Below are positions 47,446 to 53,285 of a stretch of DNA of 53,285 nucleotides, in pieces. The notes under the pieces are model-generated. The model saw nothing but the letters and a program-made list of their open reading frames with translations, searched no databases and had not been told where the DNA came from. This DNA is from an uncultured Eubacterium sp. (GTDB lineage: Bacteria > Bacillota > Clostridia > Lachnospirales > Lachnospiraceae): the NCBI GenBank assembly GCA_910586445.1, contig CAJUHV010000022.1:1-53285 (forward strand), in the 5' to 3' direction. How positions within the stretch are numbered: the stretch's first letter is position 1; every line of letters starts with the position of its first letter. The position numbers and the translations under genes were made by a program.

Positions 47446-49257
47446 ATGGCAGCAGATCAGAGCAGAATCAGAAATTTTTGTATAGTCGCCCATATCGACC
47501 ATGGCAAGTCTACGCTGGCAGACCGTATTATTGAGAAAACCGGGCTGCTGACTGAGCGTGAAATGCAGGCGCAGGTGCTTGACAATATGGACTTGGAGCG
47601 TGAGCGGGGCATTACGATCAAGTCGCAGGCAGTACGCATTATTTATAAGGCCAAAGATGGAGAAGAATATATTTTTAATTTGATTGACACGCCGGGACAT
47701 GTAGATTTTACGTATGAGGTATCCAGAAGCCTTGCGGCATGTGACGGGGCGATTTTAGTCGTAGATGCTGCGCAGGGAATCGAAGCGCAGACGCTGGCAA
47801 ATGTATATCTCGCGCTTGATCATGACCTGGAAGTATTTCCGGTCATTAATAAAATAGACCTGCCGAGTGCAGACCCGGAGCATGTAAAGGAAGAAATCGA
47901 AGATATTATCGGGCTGGACGCCTCAGACGCTCCGCTGATTTCTGCAAAGACCGGGGTAAATGTGGAGCAGGTTTTGGAGGCCATAGTAGAAAAAATCCCT
48001 GCACCGGGCGGAGATCCTTGCGCACCGCTGCAGGCGCTTATTTTTGATTCCAAATATGATTCGTATAAAGGGGTTATTGTGTTCTGCCGGATTCGTGAAG
48101 GCACCGTAAAGGCGGGAACAAAAATTAAAATGATGGCTACAGGGGCCTCGGCAGAAGTCGTAGAAGTCGGCTATTTTGGAGCAGGGCAGTTTATTCCGTG
48201 TGAAGAGCTGTCGGCAGGGATGGTCGGCTATATTACGGCGAGCCTTAAAAATGTAAAGGATACCCGTGTCGGCGATACGATCACAGAAGCAGCAAGACCT
48301 TGCGCGCAGCCGCTGCCGGGTTATAAAAAAGTGAATCCGATGGTTTACTGCGGGATGTATCCGGCGGACAGTACAAAATATCCGGATCTTAGGGACGCGC
48401 TGGAAAAGCTGCAGTTAAATGATGCGGCGCTGCAGTTTGAAGCAGAGACATCGATTGCGCTGGGATTTGGATTCCGCTGCGGATTTTTGGGGCTGCTGCA
48501 TTTGGAAATTATCCAGGAGCGTCTGGAGAGAGAGTTTAATCTGGATCTGGTGACAACGGCGCCGGGTGTTATTTACCGTGTCTATAAGACGGACGGCACG
48601 ATGATTGAGCTGACGAATCCGTCCAACCTGCCGGAGCCGACAGAGATTGATTATATGGAAGAGCCGGTTGTGGATGCAGAGATCATGGTATCCAGCGAGT
48701 ATATCGGGGCGATTATGGATCTGTGCCAGCAGCGCCGCGGTGTGTATGTGAGCATGGAATACCTTGAAGAGACAAGGGCGCGGCTGAAATATGTGATACC
48801 TCTGAATGAGATCATATATGATTTTTTTGACGCTTTAAAATCGCGTTCCAGAGGGTATGCGTCGTTTGATTATGAATTAAAAGGCTATGAAAAATCCGAA
48901 TTGGTAAAACTGGATATATTAATCAACCGGGAAGAAGTGGACGCGCTTTCCTTTATCGTATTTTCGGGAACGGCATATGAGCGCGGGCGCAGGATGTGTG
49001 AAAGGCTTAAAGAGGAAATACCAAGGCATTTATTTGAGATACCGATTCAGGCAGCTGTCGGCAGCAGGATTATTGCCAGGGAGACCGTACGCGCTATGCG
49101 CAAAGACGTACTGGCAAAATGCTATGGAGGCGATATCACCCGTAAAAAGAAACTGTTGGAAAAGCAGAAGGAAGGCAAGAAGCGCATGCGCCAGATCGGC
49201 AGCGTAGAGATACCGCAGGAGGCATTTATGAGCGTGCTGAAGCTGGACGAGGACTAG
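47446..49257 (+). CDS. lepA: Elongation factor 4, 603 aa
   Basis: Ribosome-associated GTPase. G1 is Ala-His-Ile-Asp-His-Gly-Lys-Ser (15-22), G2/G3 include Glu-Arg-Gly-Ile-Thr-Ile-Lys and Asp-Thr-Pro-Gly-His-Val-Asp-Phe, G4 is Asn-Lys-Ile-Asp. The C-terminal LepA-specific domain ends in Arg-Lys-Lys-Lys-Leu-Leu-Glu-Lys-Gln-Lys-Glu-Gly-Lys-Lys-Arg-Met. Length is standard (about 600). ATG 47446 follows TGGAGGA by four bases. Transcribed with hemW, which starts 37 bases later. Confidence 0.97.
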   Translation: MAADQSRIRNFCIVAHIDHGKSTLADRIIEKTGLLTEREMQAQVLDNMDLERERGITIKSQAVRIIYKAKDGEEYIFNLIDTPGHVDFTYEVSRSLAACDGAILVVDAAQGIEAQTLANVYLALDHDLEVFPVINKIDLPSADPEHVKEEIEDIIGLDASDAPLISAKTGVNVEQVLEAIVEKIPAPGGDPCAPLQALIFDSKYDSYKGVIVFCRIREGTVKAGTKIKMMATGASAEVVEVGYFGAGQFIPCEELSAGMVGYITASLKNVKDTRVGDTITEAARPCAQPLPGYKKVNPMVYCGMYPADSTKYPDLRDALEKLQLNDAALQFEAETSIALGFGFRCGFLGLLHLEIIQERLEREFNLDLVTTAPGVIYRVYKTDGTMIELTNPSNLPEPTEIDYMEEPVVDAEIMVSSEYIGAIMDLCQQRRGVYVSMEYLEETRARLKYVIPLNEIIYDFFDALKSRSRGYASFDYELKGYEKSELVKLDILINREEVDALSFIVFSGTAYERGRRMCERLKEEIPRHLFEIPIQAAVGSRIIARETVRAMRKDVLAKCYGGDITRKKKLLEKQKEGKKRMRQIGSVEIPQEAFMSVLKLDED

Positions 49258-49294
49258 AATGTGTCTGCAGTATATGGCTGCGGAGGAAAAAGGT

Positions 49295-50464
49295 ATGGAA
49301 GAGCTGGAACTGTATGTTCATATTCCGTTTTGTAAAAAAAAGTGCAGCTATTGTGATTTTTTATCGGCTCCGGCGGAGGAGGATGTACAAAATGCTTATT
49401 TAAAACAGATGGATAAAGAGATTTCGGCAGTGTCCAAAGATTATAAGGATGTGTCTGTCACTTCCGTATTTATCGGCGGCGGTACGCCGTCGATACTGGA
49501 AGCTTCGAAGGTGCAGCATCTTATGCAGCAGCTGCGGACACATTTTGCACTGGCAGAAAATGCAGAGATCAGCATTGAGTGCAATCCGGGTACGCTGGAT
49601 GCCGGAAAGCTGCGGGCCTACCAGTCAAGCGGCATTAACCGGCTGAGCATAGGAATGCAGTCCGCGGATGCACGGGAGCTTCGTATGCTCGGCAGGATTC
49701 ATACACACAAGCAGTCGGCAGACAGTTATATGCTGGCGCGTGAGATGGGATTTAAAAATATAAATATAGACCTGATATCCGCACTGCCGGGACAGAAAGC
49801 AAGAGACTATGAACGAACCCTTCTGGAAATCTTAAAGCTCAGGCCGGAGCATATCTCCGCATACAGCCTGATCATTGAGGAAGGCACGCCGTTTTTTGAA
49901 CAGTATCAAAAAGCGCAGCTGATGCGTGAAAAGGGAAAGGCGCAGAGCCTGCTCCCTTCAGAAGAGGAAGAACGGGCGATGTATGTCCTGACAAAGGAGC
50001 TGTTAAAAAGCGAAGGATATATGCGTTATGAAATCTCCAATTATGCTCTGGATGGCTTTTCATGCAGGCATAATATCGGTTACTGGACGCGGAAAAATTA
50101 TCTGGGAATCGGGCTCGGCGCAGCTTCTTTGATTGAAAATGTGCGGTTTAGTAATAGCACGGACTTAAAGGCTTATCTGGACGAGGAGTTCTTATCAGAA
50201 TGGCATGTGCATAGAGAGCGGCTGGATCTGCATGCGCAGATGGAGGAATTTATGTTTTTGGGACTGCGCATGATGTGCGGTGTTTCATCGCAGGAGTTTT
50301 ATGAGCAGTTTTCCAGAACATTGGAAGAGGTATACGGAGCTGTTTTGGAAAAACAATTAAAAAAAGATTTAATAAAAAAGACGGATCGGGGATACAGTCT
50401 GACGGACTTTGGCATTGATGTCAGCAATTATGTCATGTCTGAGTATTTAATTGAAAAAAGTTAA
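49295..50464 (+). CDS. hemW: HemW-type radical SAM protein, 389 aa
   Basis: Heme chaperone-like radical SAM protein. The iron-sulfur motif is Phe-Cys-Lys-Lys-Lys-Cys-Ser-Tyr-Cys (Cys13, Cys17, Cys20). Next come Phe-Ile-Gly-Gly-Gly-Thr-Pro-Ser, Ile-Glu-Cys-Asn-Pro-Gly-Thr and Leu-Ser-Ile-Gly-Met-Gln-Ser. The HemN C-terminal domain has His-Asn-Ile-Gly-Tyr-Trp-Thr. ATG 49295 with GGAGG eight bases before is preferred over ATG 49259. lepA-hemW is a common Firmicutes pair. It marks the end of the core block. Confidence 0.93.
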   Translation: MEELELYVHIPFCKKKCSYCDFLSAPAEEDVQNAYLKQMDKEISAVSKDYKDVSVTSVFIGGGTPSILEASKVQHLMQQLRTHFALAENAEISIECNPGTLDAGKLRAYQSSGINRLSIGMQSADARELRMLGRIHTHKQSADSYMLAREMGFKNINIDLISALPGQKARDYERTLLEILKLRPEHISAYSLIIEEGTPFFEQYQKAQLMREKGKAQSLLPSEEEERAMYVLTKELLKSEGYMRYEISNYALDGFSCRHNIGYWTRKNYLGIGLGAASLIENVRFSNSTDLKAYLDEEFLSEWHVHRERLDLHAQMEEFMFLGLRMMCGVSSQEFYEQFSRTLEEVYGAVLEKQLKKDLIKKTDRGYSLTDFGIDVSNYVMSEYLIEKS

Positions 50465-50466
50465 GC

Positions 50467-50541
50467 ACAGCTCCTTTACTGGTGGACATGGTTGATTGTT
50501 ATTGGACATTTCATTCTATACCATGATCAGTGAGGAGCTGT
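50467..50541. repeat. Imperfect inverted repeat at the core/accessory boundary
   Basis: ACAGCTCCT...ACTG...CATGGT at 50467-50492 is matched inversely by ACCATG...CAGTGAGGAGCTGT at 50520-50541, with a loop of about 27 bases. It begins three bases after the hemW stop. It has no T tract and could be a hairpin terminator or the end of an inserted segment. Confidence 0.5.
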
Positions 50542-50681
50542 TTATACACAGCAAATTGAACAGGGAATTGACTGTTAATTTACGGGAAGTGATAGCGATG
50601 TATAGAAGAGGGATTCATCTGATTTTTCCAGATATTGATTATATACAAGGAAAAATGGAAGAGCTGTTAAATGCAAGATAA
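50496..50681 (+). CDS. Hypothetical short frame, 61 aa, doubtful
   Basis: An open frame with TTG at 50496 or ATG at 50523, without a ribosome site. It overlaps the inverted repeat. The translation contains Leu-Asn-Arg-Glu-Leu-Thr-Val-Asn-Leu-Arg-Glu and Met-Glu-Glu-Leu-Leu-Asn-Ala-Arg at its end, helical and gene-like, so it may be the tail of a truncated gene. I do not recognise it. Confidence 0.3.
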   Translation: MLLDISFYTMISEELFIHSKLNRELTVNLREVIAMYRRGIHLIFPDIDYIQGKMEELLNAR

Positions 50682-50730
50682 TGGCAAGGGTTAAAAATTA
50701 GAAACTGGGAAACGAGGTAGAGTGAGAATT

Positions 50731-50775
50731 AAAATCCTCGCAGGTCTTGAAAAATCAAGGCTTGCGGGGATTTTT
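50731..50775 (+). terminator. Intrinsic terminator before the hsdM-like gene
   Basis: AAAATCCTCGCAGGTCTTG at 50731-50749 pairs with CAAGGCTTGCGGGGATTTTT ending at 50775, with a few mismatches, then AGG. It separates the new promoter at 50822 from upstream transcription. Confidence 0.7.
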
Positions 50776-50821
50776 AGGTGGTCCCATTTATATGGTTTAT
50801 GCAATTTTAAGACGAATTCAA

Positions 50822-50850
50822 ATGACAATTTGGATATTTTGTAGTAAAAT
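50822..50850 (+). promoter_or_regulatory. Promoter of the hsdM-like gene
   Basis: ATGACA at 50822-50827 and TAAAAT at 50845-50850, spaced 17 bp, 33 bp before the start codon at 50883. Confidence 0.55.
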
Positions 50851-50882
50851 TATTTTGGAAGATTATGCAGGGAGGCTGTCCA

Positions 50883-51737
50883 ATGATTGACAACAAAAAG
50901 GAACAAGAGAGAGAAGAACTTCATCGTACTATATGGAATATGGCAAATGACCCTAGAGGCAGCGTAGACGGCTGGGATTTCAAACAGTATGTGTTAGGTA
51001 TGCTGTTTTACAGATATATTTCTGAAAATTTTGCCAGATATGTAAACGCTGGAGAGATTGAGGCGGGGAATGTCGATTTTGATTATGTTAATCTTTCTGA
51101 TAGTGATGCAGAGCCTGCAAGAGAGGAATTGGTTGATACAAAGGGGTATTTTATTTTGCCGAGTGAACTGTTCTGCAATGTGAGGGAAAAAGCACCACAG
51201 GACGAGAACTTGAACGGAACGCTTGAAAAGGTGTTCCGAAATATAGAAAGTTCTACACAAGGGCATGACAGTGAAGATGACTTAAAAGGTTTGTTTGATG
51301 ACCTTGATGTAAACAGTAACAAGCTTGGCGGAACAGTAGAAAAGAGAAATGCGAAGTTGGTAAAACTCTTGAATGGCGTTGCTGAAATGAAATTGGGAGA
51401 TTATCAGGACAATACCATTAATGCATTTGGTGCATTATTGATTCCTACCCAAGTAGGTATGATAGCTTCAATAACTGTAATATTTGGATTTGATGTGAAT
51501 AAGAGCGTTATTACTGCACTATTATCTTCATCTATTGGTGCGGGAGGTGCAGCTATACTGGGAAAGACTGTGGCTACAAATATAATCAAGTTTATTCCGG
51601 GTGTGGGAACAGTTGTAGGCGGAGCTATCTCAGCAGGGACAGCTGGAGTGATTACAGCGGCTCTCGGTGAAGCATACATAGGCGTTATGGAATTTGAAGT
51701 GATAAAATGTAACTTGAGATGTTTACCTATGTTTTGA
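50883..51737 (+). pseudogene. Chimeric ORF: HsdM N-terminus fused to DUF697 membrane domain
   Basis: Residues 1-180 are the N-terminal domain of type I restriction methyltransferase HsdM: Leu-His-Arg-Thr-Ile-Trp, Gly-Trp-Asp-Phe-Lys-Gln-Tyr-Val-Leu-Gly-Met-Leu-Phe-Tyr-Arg, then Gly-Leu-Phe-Asp-Asp-Leu-Asp-Val-Asn-Ser-Asn-Lys-Leu-Gly and Gly-Asp-Tyr-Gln-Asp-Asn-Thr. Normal HsdM continues into the methylase core with NPPF; here the frame switches near nucleotide 51430 to a hydrophobic DUF697-like domain (Gln-Val-Gly-Met-Ile-Ala-Ser-Ile-Thr-Val-Ile-Phe-Gly, Gly-Lys-Thr-Val-Ala-Thr-Asn, Phe-Ile-Pro-Gly-Val-Gly). It stops after Gly-Glu-Ala-Tyr-Ile-Gly-Val-Met-Glu. It looks like a deletion joining two genes while keeping the frame. 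GGGAGG precedes the ATG, so it may be expressed. Confidence 0.75.
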
Positions 51738-51750
51738 CAAGGAGAACAAT

Positions 51751-51804
51751 ATGTACGCACAGGCAATAATAAAACCGAATACACTACTCCGTAACGGTGC
51801 ATAA
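51751..51804 (+). CDS. 17-codon open frame with good ribosome site
   Basis: AAGGAG at 51739-51744 precedes ATG 51751; the frame encodes Met-Tyr-Ala-Gln-Ala-Ile-Ile-Lys-Pro and stops at 51804. It is probably the start of a gene truncated by rearrangement rather than a functional peptide. Confidence 0.3.
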   Translation: MYAQAIIKPNTLLRNGA

Positions 51805-51829
51805 CAATTGAAAATGAATAGGAGGTATC

Positions 51830-52156
51830 ATGAAATACACGGGAAAATATAAAGAAATGGCGGCACAATTAAAAAAAGACGGTTGTGATGATTACACCAT
51901 TGAAAAATTTGTAAGGCAGGCAATGGAAGCTGATGAATTTGCCAAAGGAAGAGGGACAACGGATATTGCCGCTATCAAACTATGGGGAAGTTATCCAGAT
52001 GAGGCAAAGGCTATGTGGCTGCATAATGCTTTTTGTGCAAACTGCGGTGTGACAGCTTTTGCAAAAGGATACCATCTCCGCAAGGATAAGTATGGTATAG
52101 TTATTGAAGGCACTTGTAAAAAATGCGGGCAGGTTATTGTGCGCTGTTGTGATTAG
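51830..52156 (+). CDS. Small zinc-ribbon hypothetical protein, 108 aa
   Basis: Unrecognised. The N-terminal half is helical and charged; the C-terminal half carries two Cys-x2-Cys knuckles (Cys-Ala-Asn-Cys-Gly near 70, Cys-Lys-Lys-Cys-Gly near 96) and a final Cys-Cys-Asp, consistent with a zinc ribbon. TAGGAGG precedes ATG 51830. Its stop is directly followed by the next start, so the two are co-expressed. May be a remnant of a defence or mobile element gene set. Confidence 0.7.
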   Translation: MKYTGKYKEMAAQLKKDGCDDYTIEKFVRQAMEADEFAKGRGTTDIAAIKLWGSYPDEAKAMWLHNAFCANCGVTAFAKGYHLRKDKYGIVIEGTCKKCGQVIVRCCD

Positions 52157-52516
52157 ATGGGGAGAGTTGGGAAACTGGTCAAAGCTATTGCAGCTTTTTT
52201 TGAAGATAAACAAGAAAAAAAGATAATAGGCGTACAGATTGGAGATAAGAAAATAAAAACGCGGAATGCCACTAACGCTTACTGCGTTGTACATAAGTTC
52301 CTCTATGCGATGGATCAGCAGGCATACACATCGTTGGGGGCAGTATGGTTCAGTGGGGAGTGGCTGAAATATGTTGATGAGCAGCGGGAAAATGACCTTG
52401 CTGCAATTATAAAAGACGAAAAGCTAAAGGATAAGGAAACACATATTTTTATCGAAAATTTAAAAATATTAAATTCGCTACACGCGTGTAGCGAATTGAG
52501 GAGAGCGAAAAAATGA
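52157..52516 (+). CDS. Hypothetical protein, 119 aa
   Basis: Unrecognised. It starts immediately after the previous stop, without its own clear ribosome site, so translation is probably coupled. Basic N-terminus (Gly-Arg-Val-Gly-Lys-Leu-Val-Lys), a middle part with Tyr-Thr-Ser-Leu-Gly-Ala-Val-Trp-Phe-Ser-Gly-Glu-Trp and an acidic/lysine helix. The C-terminus Asn-Ser-Leu-His-Ala-Cys-Ser-Glu-Leu-Arg is encoded by the 26-bp palindrome, which suggests the original end was replaced. Overlaps the following frame by four bases. Confidence 0.55.
   Translation: MGRVGKLVKAIAAFFEDKQEKKIIGVQIGDKKIKTRNATNAYCVVHKFLYAMDQQAYTSLGAVWFSGEWLKYVDEQRENDLAAIIKDEKLKDKETHIFIENLKILNSLHACSELRRAKK
52472..52497. repeat. 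Perfect 26-bp palindrome
   Basis: The half-site AATTCGCTACACG is followed directly by its exact inverse, no loop. It ends where the GAGGAGAG ribosome site of the DUF1016 frame begins. It could be an operator, a translation-control hairpin or the scar of a mobile element. Confidence 0.75.
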
Positions 52517-53285
52517 CGAATGCAGAATTGGTGGAAACAGAAGAAGAACTGCATTTTTATCAGGATGTTCATGCGATATTGGATGAGGCAAAAAGTAAAA
52601 CATATGAAGCGGCTAATAATATCATGACATATGCATATAGGAATGTCGGAAAAAGGATTATTGAGTAGGAACAAAAGGGTGACAGAAAAGCAAAGTACGG
52701 TTCATATCTTATAAAACGTCTTTCGCAAGAATTGTCCGATGAATATGGCACAGGATTTTCAGTTGCAAATATTAGGAATTGCAGACAATTATATTTGACA
52801 TTTCCAAAGGAATCTTATGGTTATTCACTGATTGGGAAAATTCGCTGGTCTCATCTTAGAACTATTATGCGGCTGGATAATGAAGAAGAGCGGAATTTTT
52901 ATTTGAATGAGGCTGCAAGTGAATACTGGTCAGTTAAGGAATTGGAGCGCAATATAAAATCCGGCTATTACAAACGCATTCTTTCAACACAATTTCCTGA
53001 TAAAGCGGGACAAACTTCTAATTTTGTGAAAGATCCATATGTTTTAGAATTTATGGGTATTAGAGCTGATAATGAAATTGCTGAAAAGGATGTTGAAAAC
53101 GCAATTATCAGTAATTTGCAGAAATTTCTTTTAGAGATGGGGCGGGGCTTTTGCTTTGTGGACAGACAGATGCATATTTGCACCGAAACATCGGATTTTT
53201 ATGTTGACTTAGTGTTTTACAATTGTATATTGAAATGCTTTGTATTGATAGATTTGAAAACTCATAAACTGACACATCAGGATAT
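52513..53285 (+). pseudogene. DUF1016 (YhcG-like) PDDEXK nuclease, amber-interrupted, cut by window end
   Basis: ATG 52513 follows GAGGAGAG. After 51 codons an in-frame TAG (52666-52668) occurs where intact members continue Ile-Val-Glu-x-Glu-Gln-Lys-Gly. The same frame stays open to the window end. It shows the DUF1016 N-terminal domain (Tyr-Gly-Ser-Tyr-Leu-Ile-Lys-Arg-Leu-Ser, Phe-Ser-Val-Ala-Asn-Ile-Arg-Asn) and the nuclease part (Lys-Asp-Pro-Tyr-Val-Leu-Glu-Phe, Phe-Tyr-Val-Asp-Leu-Val-Phe-Tyr-Asn, Leu-Ile-Asp-Leu-Lys, Leu-Thr-His-Gln-Asp). Such proteins often accompany type I restriction systems. A single C-to-T change would explain the stop. Confidence 0.85.

Noticed and set aside
52666..52668. 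Amber codon as pyrrolysine or other recoding signal
   Set aside because: No pyl genes or recoding element in view and the family has no conserved special residue at this place; a simple nonsense mutation is more likely.

Overview
The window reads as a chromosomal segment of a spore-forming Clostridia, most like a Lachnospiraceae member. Supporting features are strong AGGAGG-type ribosome binding sites, frequent ATG/GTG/TTG starts, sporulation genes (gpr, spoIIP, a GerMN lipoprotein), a Firmicutes type VIIb secretion locus and several protein families typical of gut Clostridia (DUF1835, DUF2225, DUF2812, DUF4176). No tRNA, rRNA, CRISPR array or complete insertion sequence was seen.

Layout. 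1-2000 is accessory debris: an orphan hypothetical gene, gene and transposase fragments, and a complete 208-bp MITE ending about 30 bp before an ABC transporter. 2014-5378 is a MacB/FtsX-type ABC pair. 5718-7462 holds a DUF1835 protein, an XRE repressor and a broken ybaK. 7492-11967 is a two-component system followed by a three-gene ABC-2 exporter, with a direct-repeat operator between the two blocks. 11964-13301 is a MATE efflux pump on the minus strand.

13443-24601 is the centrepiece: a type VII secretion locus with its own promoter. It encodes an FHA-bearing EssC ATPase, YukD, five WXG100 proteins, a candidate effector, a DUF4176 protein, a VWA-TM-FHA membrane protein and a PP2C phosphatase. 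The usual EsaA, EssA and EssB membrane partners are absent from the locus. The VWA-FHA protein may stand in for them, and FHA plus PP2C point to threonine-phosphorylation control. The WXG100 C-terminal tails fall into two classes (LPGDVI[Y/S] and RTYH).

24748-50464 is mostly core genome. It contains glnS, a DUF2225 protein, a MocR-like regulator lacking its PLP lysine, a candidate structured RNA and a divergent arginine cluster (argG | argC-GNAT-argB-argD) with ARG boxes. It continues with a competence/signalling cluster (comEA-like, response regulator, histidine kinase, GerMN lipoprotein, comEC), padR-DUF2812, holA, rpsT, gpr-spoIIP, lepA and hemW. Copies of the MITE family lie after holA and inside the T7SS locus.

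50467-53285 is a decayed defence island: an HsdM N-terminus fused to a DUF697 membrane domain, small orphan genes, a perfect 26-bp palindrome and a DUF1016 (YhcG-like) nuclease broken by an in-frame amber codon and cut by the window edge.
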